Positions 40,036 through 49,514 of a stretch of 64,000 bases of DNA are shown here, in pieces. Below the pieces are notes generated by a model. That model was not told the DNA's origin and ran no database searches. It saw only the letters and a program-made list of their open reading frames with translations. The DNA comes from a bacterium. GTDB lineage: Bacteria; Actinomycetota; Acidimicrobiia; Acidimicrobiales; Bin134. The stretch is taken from NCBI GenBank assembly GCA_026705465.1, contig JAPPAP010000001.1, positions 1-64,000 of the forward strand, in the 5' to 3' direction. The translations under genes and the position numbers were made by a program. How positions within the stretch are numbered: position 1 is the first letter of the stretch; every line of letters begins with the position of its first letter.

Positions 40036-41481
40036 ATGAGTCATTTCAAGACAGTTATCGCTATATTGCTGGGGTTAGTGCTCCTAGCTTCCGCTTGCAA
40101 CGGCGATTCATCTGATCCTGTTGTCGAGCCTCCCCTTGTGGATACCGCTGAACCGACCGACGCTGCCTCGCAGACCGCAGAGCCAGACGAGACATCTGCT
40201 TCTACCGCCCAGCCTGAGCCAGCCCCCCTTCCGACAGTCATCGTGGTCACCCCCGTTCCCGACCCTGCTGCTGACCGCCACGCGGAAACAGCCGTTGATC
40301 TGACCTGCACTCCCATCGAGATACACGGCGAGCCTCATGCCACCCGACCTGTGGACACCGATGGCGACGGACTAGAGGACGACTGCGAATACGCAGATCA
40401 CGTCCATGAGGAAGAAAGCCCTGATGAGGCGACTGATTCTGAACCTGTCGTTGCAGAGCCTACGCCAGAGCCGACCGTTGACATAGACACCATTGAGAGA
40501 AAAGGTGCATTTGACCGTGATGCACCATTCGAATTGTCAGCGGATGGAGATAGCGTGCTCCCTGGGTGGTGGAACGATCCGGTATGTCGAGCAGCTAATC
40601 GTTGGTGGGACGGAGAACAATGGACTAACAGGGTTCAGCGCGAGTCGCTTGGTGACAACAACGAGATCATTGTCAACGAAGGTACAGACGAGTTGCTACC
40701 TACTGATAATGTCAGACCACTCTTGCCATCGCACCCGCGTCGTCATTGCGGCTTTTACGTTGACACTTATCCTCTATCTTGCACCGGCGTAACTCCACCT
40801 GCTTGCGAAATTGACGCAGAAGGGAACGTGACGGCAACCAGAGTAATGACTTACAGTGAGTTAGAGGCTGCCATTGCAGGGCATAGATTCACAGACTCGT
40901 TGCTGCACAGCGGCCCGGAAGCAGAGTGGCCGAATGTTCCTTCTGATGTAGCTTTGTCACATATTTCGGTATGTCTTCAAGAGTCGTCTGATTTTGTCTT
41001 CGCTCGTGTTCCATTTTTCAGGATCAACACTCCAATCGAGATAGCTTGCAATATGGTTTGGGCGATTACTGCACTTCCCATAAATTCTCGCGGGATTGAC
41101 ATTGAATGTGCTTATTCAACTTTCAGAGATTTGTATTTGAAGGGTGGAGACATCATTTCTCCCTTGATCCAAACTGGATGGGCTGAGAAGTGCGAGAGTT
41201 GGTTAGATGAAGGGCTGACCCAGCCTGCTTCGGATATGAATGCTCGTTGTATGGAGCTTTTTGAAGGGTACAACTCGACTCAAAGCTCTGCCGTTCTGAC
41301 TAACAGTCAATTGTGTTTGTTCAATCCTCAGTTGCGCCCCGACGATCCTGCACAACAGTTGCGGACTACAGGGAGATGTGCGGAATTGAGTATGTTGGCA
41401 GATGTGGTATTGAATTTCGCTGAATTGGAGTTACCAGGCAATATCGCTTGGCCGACCGAGGATACTTTGTATATTTGTTGA
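40036..41481 (+). CDS. Large lipoprotein with acidic linker and DUF2510-like segment
   Basis: 481 residues. The signal peptide IAILLGLVLLASAC gives a lipidated Cys near residue 21. Residues ~25-160 are a Pro/Glu/Thr-rich linker containing a calcium-loop-like DTDGDGLEDDCE. LPGWWNDPVCRAANRWWDGE near 180-200 resembles the DUF2510 Trp-rich motif. The C-terminal 250 residues have many paired Cys (at least ten) and no recognised family, consistent with an extracellular disulphide-rich domain. The promoter appears leaderless. It is followed 57 bp later by the FN3 surface protein, also with its own -10. Confidence 0.65.
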   Translation: MSHFKTVIAILLGLVLLASACNGDSSDPVVEPPLVDTAEPTDAASQTAEPDETSASTAQPEPAPLPTVIVVTPVPDPAADRHAETAVDLTCTPIEIHGEPHATRPVDTDGDGLEDDCEYADHVHEEESPDEATDSEPVVAEPTPEPTVDIDTIERKGAFDRDAPFELSADGDSVLPGWWNDPVCRAANRWWDGEQWTNRVQRESLGDNNEIIVNEGTDELLPTDNVRPLLPSHPRRHCGFYVDTYPLSCTGVTPPACEIDAEGNVTATRVMTYSELEAAIAGHRFTDSLLHSGPEAEWPNVPSDVALSHISVCLQESSDFVFARVPFFRINTPIEIACNMVWAITALPINSRGIDIECAYSTFRDLYLKGGDIISPLIQTGWAEKCESWLDEGLTQPASDMNARCMELFEGYNSTQSSAVLTNSQLCLFNPQLRPDDPAQQLRTTGRCAELSMLADVVLNFAELELPGNIAWPTEDTLYIC

Positions 41482-41525
41482 TCTATACCAAGCAATTTGG
41501 TTACCAACTATTGAAGCAAATAGAT

Positions 41526-41531
41526 TAGAAT
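41526..41531 (+). promoter_or_regulatory. -10 element of a leaderless promoter
   Basis: TAGAAT ends 7 nt before the GTG at 41539; no Shine-Dalgarno sequence is present. This gives the FN3 surface protein its own promoter in addition to any read-through from the lipoprotein gene. Confidence 0.45.
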
Positions 41532-41538
41532 AGTCTAT

Positions 41539-44304
41539 GTGAGTCTTAGCTATCGCAAGTCACTTGAATTGCTGTGCTTGCGTAAGAATACGCCTTTCAA
41601 ATTGGTGTCTGTGCTAACTGCTTTAGCTCTTTTGACTTTTGGCCTAATGCCATTAGATGATTCTGCAATCGCTCACCCTGCTACTGTTACCAGTTCTACT
41701 ACTTATACTCAGCAACAGCAATGTGATCCTGCAACAGTGATAGATGGGTATGTGATCCCTGGCTCATGCAGAACTGTGAATGTGCCCCATACTGTAACCT
41801 CAGTTTCCCATGATCCCCACAACAACCAAGTCCCTCCTGGTCAGGCCGACAATGATCTCATTGTCATTGGCGGTGATGTTATTCAGGTCAATTGCAACCC
41901 CAACTGTGCTGGTGACGGCAACAACAATGGCGGTTCGCAGCCACCGACACAGCCATCTCGCCCGTTTAACAATCCATGCAACAATGGCGGTTGTCAGCCA
42001 AGTCAGACTCCGCAAAACGAGACTCCGCAGGATCAGACCCCCGGTCAAACTCCGCAAAACGAGACTCCGCAGAACCAACCCGGATACCAAGCGCCTGTGA
42101 ACAGTGGTAGCAACAATCCAGTCATCTCGTTCCCGCCATGCTTCCCGTTCTGCGGCGGCAACCCGTTCGTTCCCACTTATGTCCCCCCAGCTTCCTGTAC
42201 TGCTGGGGAGGGGCAGCACCGCCACGCGGCTTCGAACACTTGCCATGCCGATCATCCGGCCTCGATGCCATCCTGCGTAGCTGGGCTGCAAGCCAACGAG
42301 AGCGAGCGAATCTCAATTCACAACGCCGATGGCGAAAGCCACACAACGCGAACCGTTTACGGCTGCAACCCCATCACGCCTACCGGCCTTACGGTTGACT
42401 GTGCAGCGCAAGGCGACGACACGCCAGAAGTGACAGTCGCGTGGGATGCAGCGCAAGGGTCTGAGAGCTACGAGGTCGAGGGCGACCTGACGTACACCGG
42501 CGTAGACACTTCGTTCACGGAAGATGGCGAGCGGGCCAACAGCTACAGGGTCAGAGTTCGGGCCTACAACAGCGGTGGGACTGTGCAATGGTCTGGCTGG
42601 TCGGGATACGCGCAAGACACCTGCCCAGCCGCCCGCCCAACAGGGGTTGTGGTGGAGTGCTCCAATGGATATGTCACAGCCTCATGGACAGACACGAATG
42701 ATCCCCCGGTCAATGACTACACGATCTTCTTGGACTATGTATTGCCCCGTGCCGAGTTCGGCACCAGCTACAACAGCTTCGGAAGGTACTCGTCTACGAC
42801 AACGACTTGGGTATGGCCTGGTATCTGGTCGGAGAACGCATGGCCTGGTGCTGTAGAGGACGGGCCGTTCCCTCTTGGAACAGAAGTTGACATTCGGGTT
42901 GTCCCGAACACTGGTAATTCGCCGTGGAGCTTCGCTACCTCTGCTGTGTGTGTTGGCACCGTCACAAGTCTGACGGTTGACTGCGCGGTGCCAGCCGGAT
43001 CGTCAACCCCAACAGTCACCGTGTCGTGGGATGCGTTGGACAGCATGACCGGCTACGAGGCAGAGGGCAGTTTGTCTTACAGCGGTAGCGATACCTCGTT
43101 CACCGCCAATGGCGCATTCGGCCAGTCGTACACGGTGAGGGTGCGCGCTACTGATGGCACCACGACTACTGGGTGGTCTGATGACGCTACTGATGAATGC
43201 CCGCCGACTGCTCCTGCGATCACTACGGCTGAGTGTGTTGCCGGGGATTTGGAAGTCCGGTGGACTGTTCGCTCAACGGCTACGAGTTACGAGATCGAGC
43301 TAGACGATCCCAACATTGCGAACTCGTTGGGTAACGAGCCGGTTGTATCCAGCGGGCGTACCACTCCTGCGTACACGGATGCTGGGCTGGCCGCTCGCAA
43401 GACAATGAACACCAGGGTTCGGGCAGCCAGCGATAGCGGAAACTCGCCCTGGTCAACACCGGAGACTGTCGAGTGTGAGGCAATCGAGTTGACTACTGGC
43501 ACCGCAACGCTCACAGCCGACACAACGCCTGTCTACAGTCGAGCCGTTGACGGAACACTCACACGAACAGGATCACCTACAGCAACATTCGACTTCGATC
43601 TTGAATGGACAGCGGTCGCCAGCACCTACGGCTGTGCAGTCAATGGATATGAGATCGACTTGTATGAAGTCACCGTTGCAGTGGCAGATGACAACACCAC
43701 CACCATCACTTACAGCGAGGTCACCAACGCGACCATCACGACGGTTTCACAGTTGGTTCGACGGATCACCGGGGTTGGCAATGAGGGGTTGTACGCCGTA
43801 GGGATCACGCCAACGGTCACCGGCGACCATGCCGACTGCGGAGCGGCAGCCGCTTTGGATGCTGCACAGACCGACCCTGTACCCCAGGGGTGCGCTGCGT
43901 TTGTCAGTTGGGAGTACGGCGAATTCAAGGAGGTCATTGGCAATGACCTATGTGGCACCACTGGTTCCATCGGTGACAACAGCAGGGCTGATGACGCTGA
44001 CGACGGTGACACGCTGACAAGCGAGTACGAATGCACAGTCACCAGTGCAATGTCAGATTTCGACTGGCTGCTGGACAATGCAGATGGTGACGATGACAGC
44101 ACTAATGACCCTGGCGGGTTCTACAACCCGTACTCAGGTACGGGAACTCCGTGCGGTCTGTACGGCAGAGCGCCCCGCAAATCACCACCGCCCGAAGGTT
44201 GGACAACAGGCGCTCTCGACTATCAGGTAGAAGACTCTGACGGCGACACCGCAGAGAACACGATCAGCGTTGAGGTCACTGCACCCTGGAGCGGGTACAC
44301 CTAA
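41539..44304 (+). CDS. Secreted fibronectin type III-repeat surface protein
   Basis: 921 residues from a GTG. An N-terminal hydrophobic segment (LVSVLTALALLTFGLM) with cleavage probably near AIA-HP makes it secreted. Residues ~110-200 are an Asn/Gln/Pro-rich linker; its DNA has a 24-bp exact repeat at 42007-42030 and 42049-42072. From ~275 come about four FN3-like modules with recurring LTVDCA, VTVAWDA and RVRVRAYNSG motifs and conserved Cys. A distinct C-terminal region of ~200 residues ends the protein with no sortase motif. Likely adhesion or matrix role; ligand unknown. Confidence 0.7.
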   Translation: MSLSYRKSLELLCLRKNTPFKLVSVLTALALLTFGLMPLDDSAIAHPATVTSSTTYTQQQQCDPATVIDGYVIPGSCRTVNVPHTVTSVSHDPHNNQVPPGQADNDLIVIGGDVIQVNCNPNCAGDGNNNGGSQPPTQPSRPFNNPCNNGGCQPSQTPQNETPQDQTPGQTPQNETPQNQPGYQAPVNSGSNNPVISFPPCFPFCGGNPFVPTYVPPASCTAGEGQHRHAASNTCHADHPASMPSCVAGLQANESERISIHNADGESHTTRTVYGCNPITPTGLTVDCAAQGDDTPEVTVAWDAAQGSESYEVEGDLTYTGVDTSFTEDGERANSYRVRVRAYNSGGTVQWSGWSGYAQDTCPAARPTGVVVECSNGYVTASWTDTNDPPVNDYTIFLDYVLPRAEFGTSYNSFGRYSSTTTTWVWPGIWSENAWPGAVEDGPFPLGTEVDIRVVPNTGNSPWSFATSAVCVGTVTSLTVDCAVPAGSSTPTVTVSWDALDSMTGYEAEGSLSYSGSDTSFTANGAFGQSYTVRVRATDGTTTTGWSDDATDECPPTAPAITTAECVAGDLEVRWTVRSTATSYEIELDDPNIANSLGNEPVVSSGRTTPAYTDAGLAARKTMNTRVRAASDSGNSPWSTPETVECEAIELTTGTATLTADTTPVYSRAVDGTLTRTGSPTATFDFDLEWTAVASTYGCAVNGYEIDLYEVTVAVADDNTTTITYSEVTNATITTVSQLVRRITGVGNEGLYAVGITPTVTGDHADCGAAAALDAAQTDPVPQGCAAFVSWEYGEFKEVIGNDLCGTTGSIGDNSRADDADDGDTLTSEYECTVTSAMSDFDWLLDNADGDDDSTNDPGGFYNPYSGTGTPCGLYGRAPRKSPPPEGWTTGALDYQVEDSDGDTAENTISVEVTAPWSGYT

Positions 44305-44470
44305 ACAGCCACCTGGACATTGGGCCATATCATCAATTGATCGGTCGGCTTTTCTAGGCTAATAGTGTTCGCAAAAGACGCGCTCTGTTTACAACCAGCT
44401 ATCCAACACGTTTGACAGCCGTCCGAAGTTTGGTATAGGGTATTTATACCTATTTTTAGGTAGTGCCAAA

Positions 44471-44524
44471 GGGAAGCCCCGAATTGGAAGCACTTAAGCT
44501 TACAGTTCGGGGTTTCCCGCTTTT
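44471..44524 (+). terminator. Rho-independent terminator
   Basis: GGGAAGCCCCGAA (44471-44483) pairs with TTCGGGGTTTCCC (44506-44518) with one mismatch, followed by GCTTTT. It lies 167 bp after the FN3 protein and before the next gene. Confidence 0.7.
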
Positions 44525-44598
44525 GTTGCAGTCGCTTGTATGAAATAGAAGACAAACTCTAGGTCGAGTAGGGTAATAGTCAAGTCGAAAGCACAGAC

Positions 44599-44910
44599 AT
44601 GGTTCAAAGCAAAAGGCAACGGAAGAAACGGCAAATAGCCGAACTTGAAGCCGATCTTGATGATGCGCTTGCATTTCCCAATTTGGAAGGCGCATCTGTA
44701 GCTCTCAAAAGCCATCTCAACACAGTCGATACCGAGAACTGTGATCCTGACCAGCAGCTAGATGACTTAGCTAGGGCGACCGTAGGTTCAATAGATGTCT
44801 TGCTCGCAGCCCATGTTGAGCAAGGTGCTGACATCAGCAGGTTCTTCGGCGCAGTGTGCCCAGTACACATGAACAACTGGGAGTGCTTGGACCAGGAAGC
44901 GGTTTCGTAG
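44599..44910 (+). CDS. Small hypothetical protein
   Basis: 103 residues. The basic start VQSKRQRKKRQIAELEADLD suggests a short coiled-coil or nucleic-acid-binding helix. The rest is helical and acidic with two Cys near the end (VCPVHMNNWEC). No family was recognised and there is no export signal. It is a lone gene after a terminator; the ribosome site is weak (AAGTCGAAAG). Confidence 0.4.
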   Translation: MVQSKRQRKKRQIAELEADLDDALAFPNLEGASVALKSHLNTVDTENCDPDQQLDDLARATVGSIDVLLAAHVEQGADISRFFGAVCPVHMNNWECLDQEAVS

Positions 44911-45439
44911 CAGCCTGATCAGGTTCTCGGCTCAGGTCGAGCTACCGAAAGTGGGTCCGATAGGGGGAAGCCCGCAGTTGGCGCGGTTCTTGGCCGTTTC
45001 CCCAGGCTGACAGCCTGCGAGCGCAGAACGGCACTGTGTAGGAGGATTGCGCGTTTCTGCTTCCTCCTTGTGCTCCCTAAGTTGGCCCCTTTGCCCCTTC
45101 TAACCCTCATACACCCCTCGATCTGCCCTGAAATGACGCTTACAGGCCGTTCCTGGCTCGTTTGGGCTTCTGAGCGAGTGGGGTAGAAGGGGGTAGGAAA
45201 GCTGGTCATCCTGCCCGTAGAGCAGTGGGGTGAATGCTGCACGTCCTTATCTGATCTGCCTTCTTCACTCTAAGCCGACTATTCGAAGCTAATCAGTTAG
45301 TCGTTCAAAACCCCATTGAAGCTGAATTCTGCGCGCACTCAAATACTCAACAAATGGCAAAAAAGACTTCACGTTAAAAGGGTGCAAAGGGGTGAGACAA
45401 TAGGTGTAATTGAATTGGCCGACATATAAGGAGCAACCC
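44911..45439. other. Gene-free stretch with hairpins
   Basis: No convincing gene. It contains a dispersed repeat copy (GTTTCCCCAGGCTGACAG near 44995-45012). A long-range near-inverted repeat pairs CCCCTTCTAACCC (45094-45106) with GGGGTAGAAGGGG (45180-45192). The last ~100 bp are AT-rich and probably hold the promoter of the next gene. Confidence 0.35.
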
Positions 45440-46447
45440 GTGTTCAGACGGTCAGCAAAGAAAGAACAAGCAGGCGTGAAATATCGCAGACGCTCTTGGT
45501 TCGGTGGATGCTACAGGCACGACGATAAGGGTGATCCGCTGGCTGGGGCTTTGGTCGCGATCAGCATAATCGCTTTTATCGGTCTAGTTGGAACTTCTTA
45601 TTTTCAGTTCATAGACCGAGGTCAGGCGGCGGTAGTCCAACAGGTGCAAGAGGGCATTAGAGCCGATGTCACTCAGATGGTAGGTCAGAGAATTGACGTT
45701 CCCGCGACAAACGGAGCAGCGAGTACGGCTGCTGTAGTCAATGCCTTGAATAGCATTAACACGGATGGTCAAATCAAGTACGTGTCAATTTTCGATGAAG
45801 ATGGAGATGGGACGTTTGCTTTAGCGGCTGGTAGCAATGCTCAAACGGTTGTTCTCACTGGGGATGGCGGCGACGATATGTACGATATTGAAGTAGCCGA
45901 GGCAAATAAGCACTTTTGGGTATTCGCCCCACACACGACCACATACTTGTGCGATACCTCTGGCTCGACAGCAATAGTCGCTGCCGATGTTGCCCCTGAG
46001 CATTCCGCTACAGCAAGTGTTCTAGGTACGGCTGGGCAACTAGACGATGGTGATGACATTGATGAGCCTAATGGTGGTGGTGTTGGTGAGTGTGGTGCTA
46101 CCGCAGCGGTATCAGTTCGGTCAGGGCGCGCTATCTATGTGGGAGGGGTAACTGACACAGGAAGCCACTTCTGTATCAAGTATGCCCAATCCAATAAGGC
46201 AATCGACAGCAACGGTTTCTCGTACTGGCACGTCAATGGCTATCCCACAGGCGCAGCTAAAGGCAGTTCAGGTACAACTATTGACGATATCCAAGCCGAT
46301 TGCGGTATGCGCTGGCTGGTGAACGCGTACTACGGGATCGAGGCATCTTCAGGTGACAGCTATCCTGCCCACCTTGTCGGCCCTGGGTTATGCGCTCACA
46401 GCGATCCTCGCCCATCACCACAGAACATTCCCGCCTGTAACCGATAA
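45440..46447 (+). CDS. Membrane-anchored extracellular protein, possibly pilin-like
   Basis: 335 residues from the GTG at 45440, chosen because AAGGAG stands 6 nt upstream; an earlier TTG is less likely. A basic cytoplasmic head (FRRSAKKEQAGVKYRRRSW) is followed by KGDPLAGALVAISIIAFIGL, a single helix of type IV pilin character though without the Glu at position 5. The rest is a Gly/Ala/Asp-rich extracellular domain with an acidic patch (DDGDDIDEPNGGG) and five Cys near the end. No assembly genes are nearby. Alternatively it is a simple signal-anchored surface protein. Confidence 0.5.
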   Translation: MFRRSAKKEQAGVKYRRRSWFGGCYRHDDKGDPLAGALVAISIIAFIGLVGTSYFQFIDRGQAAVVQQVQEGIRADVTQMVGQRIDVPATNGAASTAAVVNALNSINTDGQIKYVSIFDEDGDGTFALAAGSNAQTVVLTGDGGDDMYDIEVAEANKHFWVFAPHTTTYLCDTSGSTAIVAADVAPEHSATASVLGTAGQLDDGDDIDEPNGGGVGECGATAAVSVRSGRAIYVGGVTDTGSHFCIKYAQSNKAIDSNGFSYWHVNGYPTGAAKGSSGTTIDDIQADCGMRWLVNAYYGIEASSGDSYPAHLVGPGLCAHSDPRPSPQNIPACNR

Positions 46448-46456
46448 CCCGTTGAA

Positions 46457-46496
46457 CTGTCCGGGTGCTCCAAGCCTGTCTTGGGCACCCGGACAG
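46457..46496 (+). terminator. Strong hairpin terminator without T-run
   Basis: CTGTCCGGGTGC (46457-46468) pairs perfectly with GCACCCGGACAG (46485-46496). Inside, CCAAG pairs with CTTGG, leaving a CCTGT loop and one bulged T. It starts 10 bp after the previous stop. Lack of a U-tract is common among actinobacterial terminators. Confidence 0.7.
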
Positions 46497-46613
46497 TCGC
46501 GTATGGAGATCGTTTGAGGTCTGCTAAGGCAATCTGACCTGCGGTTATTCGTAGCTGGCCTGCTTGCTGAGGGCGGTACGCTCCCACATCAAAGGTTTGG
46601 AGGGCGAGCGGCC

Positions 46614-47489
46614 ATGCAGAATGAGGGCTACGACAGCCAGGTAGACGATCTTGTGAGCAGGTGGCAGGAGGAAATCTATGACGGTGTGTTGGCTAGCGAC
46701 GTGCTCCCAGCAATCACGATTTACGCCTATGCCTCGTTGCAGGGGATGACCGACGAGTACGACGTAGCGGCCACGTTCCCGATGCTGCCAACCGATGCGG
46801 GGTTGCCTGATCACTATGGGAACGCTCTGATTGCCAGATTGCGCGGTAGCTGCACGTCGATCCGCACCGGGCTACAAGCGATCCAAGCTCACATGGATTG
46901 TCACGCTGCTATTGCGGCGGCGCGCAGGGCGCATGAGTCGCTGTGGCAGATGTTCTGGCTCGCCAACCCGGAGGTAGATGCCAACTCGCGGATTAGACGG
47001 CTATTGAAGCTGACAAGGCAGGAGATCGGAGAGGCGTTGAGGTTCTTCGCCTATGGCATCAATACCGATGTCGAGAGCACGCTTCGAAAGTACGAGAGCG
47101 AGATCGAGGGGGTAGTAGGCAAGGAGGTCTACAGGTCGAAGGACGGTCGGGGTGAGTATCAGGGGTACTTTGGCCCGCGATTCAATGAACCCCTGCCACA
47201 TGATCTGCCGCCTGTTCCCGCTGATGTCGAGGCAGAGGAAATCGCGTGGAGCATGATGAGCAACATGACCCACCCGAATGTGGTGTTCGATTGGGTGTTT
47301 CAGATTCAAGAGGACTCGCAGGATCAGATGGACAAGTTTCAATTGCTGCCGGTCTTGGCAGCGATGAACATGGTTTCCAACATCAGCACCCTCGTTATGG
47401 ATAAGGCCCACATACAGAGAGAGCAAGTGCTAGGAGTCAACACCACCTTTCGGCAACTCGTGTCTCCCGCGCAGTTGCTTTTGGGATAA
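46614..47489 (+). CDS. Uncharacterised soluble protein
   Basis: 291 residues, with GGAGG 13 nt before the ATG. It is largely helical (IARLRGSCTSIRTGLQAIQA, AAARRAHESLWQMFWLANPE, RRLLKLTRQEIGEALRFFAY) without signal peptide or membrane segment. The middle region, with His-x-S-L-W and Arg/Glu pairs, is vaguely like the HEPN-type or DUF5677-type helical proteins common in islands, but I cannot assign it. GC content is intermediate between island and backbone. Confidence 0.5.
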   Translation: MQNEGYDSQVDDLVSRWQEEIYDGVLASDVLPAITIYAYASLQGMTDEYDVAATFPMLPTDAGLPDHYGNALIARLRGSCTSIRTGLQAIQAHMDCHAAIAAARRAHESLWQMFWLANPEVDANSRIRRLLKLTRQEIGEALRFFAYGINTDVESTLRKYESEIEGVVGKEVYRSKDGRGEYQGYFGPRFNEPLPHDLPPVPADVEAEEIAWSMMSNMTHPNVVFDWVFQIQEDSQDQMDKFQLLPVLAAMNMVSNISTLVMDKAHIQREQVLGVNTTFRQLVSPAQLLLG

Positions 47490-47653
47490 GAGCAAGACTG
47501 AATGCAGGAGCACCCGATTGCTCCGCTCGATGAATCAGCGCAGACAGAACTCAGACGGAGGCTGGTGGAGCAACGGCTGCCCTGATCGCGTTGCCATATC
47601 AAAGACGCAGAGGCTTGCGGCCCATCCGTCAGTGAGTTCTGAGTACAGGAAGG

Positions 47654-48034
47654 TCAGGTGCCGGTTTCGGGCGGGAACAGGGTGGGGGTGTCTAGTGGTG
47701 TGGGGAATTTGGGTGGGCGGCGGTGTTCGTAGCCCCACAGTCGCTTGTCGAGTGCTCGTTCTAGTCGGGCGATGCTTACGAGGTCGCCCCATGTGCGGCC
47801 TTTGGCGATGTTGTTGATGGTCTGAACGGATATATCTGCGCGGCGGGCTATGTAGGAGACATCTGTGCGGTCGAGCGCGGCTCTGAGCCGCTTCGCCAGG
47901 TAGCAGGCGAGCAGCACTTCGGGGGGGAAGTCCAGTTGGAACGGACCGTCAGGCCACGTTGATGGGTTTTGCAGCCAGTCGATAGGGCGATTCCGTTTGG
48001 GCCGACCAGATGGTGCGGGTGGATCGGTGGGCAC
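47654..48034 (-). CDS. Small helix-turn-helix (XRE-like) DNA-binding protein
   Basis: About 126 residues from a GTG at 48034; the open frame extends to an ATG at 48190, but the added 52 residues look non-natural. The C-terminal half contains a lambda-repressor-type HTH: LRAALDRTDVSYIARRADIS then VQTINNIAKGRTWGDLVSIA and RLERALDKRLW. It is transcribed away from the recombinase/transposase operon and could regulate that element or an island promoter. The start is uncertain. Confidence 0.55.
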   Translation of the reverse strand: MPTDPPAPSGRPKRNRPIDWLQNPSTWPDGPFQLDFPPEVLLACYLAKRLRAALDRTDVSYIARRADISVQTINNIAKGRTWGDLVSIARLERALDKRLWGYEHRRPPKFPTPLDTPTLFPPETGT

Positions 48035-48240
48035 GCTGACAAAACTAGCCCCGGTGTGAGGGCTGGGATGGGTGCTCTGACGACAGTTGTGTGGCACGAG
48101 GCTGGCAATAGGAAGCAGAATCCCCGACTCACTTACAAGGATATTCGCTGTAGTAGCACGACAATCGCTTGCGAATTCGGGGTCCGACATGAGTTTCTTT
48201 TCAAATCCTTAGAACGAAATATCAAAATCTTTTTCAAGAA

Positions 48241-48276
48241 TTTGCGCGTTTATTAGGCAAAAACGCGCAAAAGCTG
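48241..48276. repeat. 11-bp inverted repeat at the left end of the recombinase/transposase module
   Basis: TTTGCGCGTTT (48241-48251) and AAACGCGCAAA (48261-48271) are exact reverse complements with a 9-nt spacer. The right arm continues as CGCGCAAAAGCTG (48264-48276). Similar CGCGCAA motifs occur in inverted orientation after the transposase gene. Probably a protein-binding site or transposon end. Confidence 0.55.
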
Positions 48277-48420
48277 ACATAATTTCAAAACTTCAAGCCA
48301 ATAGATCACCGAAAAAGTGGGTGTATAAATGTTGGTGTCCAAGATTCTTATTCGACTTATTGAATCTAAGAGTCATGGTCTAACAGAGTGCCCATATGTG
48401 AAAGTGACTAGAGGCCGAAA

Positions 48421-49512
48421 ATGGAAACAACTGCAAACGCTCATAAAGAACTGTTGCTGGCTAACCGGCAACATAGCGTCGAAACAAGTTCGCCTATCGA
48501 CATCAAAACAGCGGATTCGGCTGTGCCAGTGGAAATTCGCACTGCCTTTGAAGCCGCAGAGCTTCTATCGCTCAATGAGCGGTCATTGGAGAAGTGGTTT
48601 TCAGTGGTGAGCGAAAGGCTGAACGCCCGAAACGCCCGCAAGTCGAAGGGTCTTAGTGCCAAGCGGCTAGAAAAAGAAGCCAACTTGATGTTGCGCTACT
48701 TCAGTGCGAGTGGTGTCAAAGATTGTGATGAGGTCACTCCGAAGATCGCAACTGCCTTCTTCCATTCAGCATGGCCTGACCATCTCGGAAATATGAGGCG
48801 ACCAGGCTTGGATCGGATGGAGAGCCGACAGAAGGTAGCTCGCGCAGTGTTTGAGGAAGCTATCGCTCTAGGGGCATCTATAGACCCCGCAGTGCTTGTG
48901 GTGTCCCAAGACCCTGACCTGCTGGTGGAGGGGCAAGTCGATGGCAAGTCCGTCAGACGGGCGGGCCGACCAATGAGACGTGACCAGGCTGGGATTTTTC
49001 GCCAGGTCATAGACATAACGTATCGCGGCACAGGGATAGCGGTCAGTTCTGCCTTGATGATGTCAGGTGTTACTGCGACAGAAACGGCCAAAGTCAGAAA
49101 GTGCGACATCGACTTGCAAGCGCGCACGGTGAGGATCAGGGGTAAGGCGGCGAGAGTCAATCCGCTGAGCACTTGGGCCGCGAATGCAATCCGGCTTTAT
49201 TTGGAGAATCACCCTGCTTTGGATGACGACGCTCTCCTTTGTGTGAAGCGGGTGTTCTATGCGCGTCCACGCCAAAGCCCCGACAACGGATATGTGTACT
49301 TGTTGGTCAAGTATGCGCTACGAGAGGCGGGGTTCGATAGTTCGACTGGGATCACCCCTGATTCACTGCGGTTCGGCACCGCCCGACAGGTTCTTGAAAC
49401 TTCGGGTATCGCAGCCGCCGCAAGGTTCTTGGGTTACACGTCGCTCGACAGAACGGCGAGAACCCTTGAATACAAATGGAAAAACCCATCAAATAAGAAA
49501 GGCAATGAGTAA
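48421..49512 (+). CDS. Tyrosine-recombinase-fold protein with degenerate catalytic residues
   Basis: 363 residues. The N-terminal SAM-like core-binding domain (LSAKRLEKEANLMLRYFSAS) is followed by a catalytic-domain fold. The normal Arg I motif (TGLRxxE) reads SGVTATETAK, so Arg is replaced by Thr. The Lys hairpin is RIRGKAARVNPL. HxLR reads TPDSLR, losing His but keeping Arg II. LGH reads LGYTSLDRT. The nucleophile position keeps a Tyr (RTLEYK). Loss of Arg I and His predicts little strand-transfer activity, so it may act as a DNA-binding or architectural partner. It ends 2 bp before the transposase ATG, so the two are cotranslated. Confidence 0.75.
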   Translation: METTANAHKELLLANRQHSVETSSPIDIKTADSAVPVEIRTAFEAAELLSLNERSLEKWFSVVSERLNARNARKSKGLSAKRLEKEANLMLRYFSASGVKDCDEVTPKIATAFFHSAWPDHLGNMRRPGLDRMESRQKVARAVFEEAIALGASIDPAVLVVSQDPDLLVEGQVDGKSVRRAGRPMRRDQAGIFRQVIDITYRGTGIAVSSALMMSGVTATETAKVRKCDIDLQARTVRIRGKAARVNPLSTWAANAIRLYLENHPALDDDALLCVKRVFYARPRQSPDNGYVYLLVKYALREAGFDSSTGITPDSLRFGTARQVLETSGIAAAARFLGYTSLDRTARTLEYKWKNPSNKKGNE

Positions 49513-49514
49513 TC

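Noticed and set aside
45094..45192. A structured RNA gene built on the CCCCTTCTAACCC/GGGGTAGAAGGGG repeat
   Set aside because: The arms are 73 nt apart and imperfect, with no promoter or terminator placement to support an RNA gene; kept only as a note in the intergenic entry.
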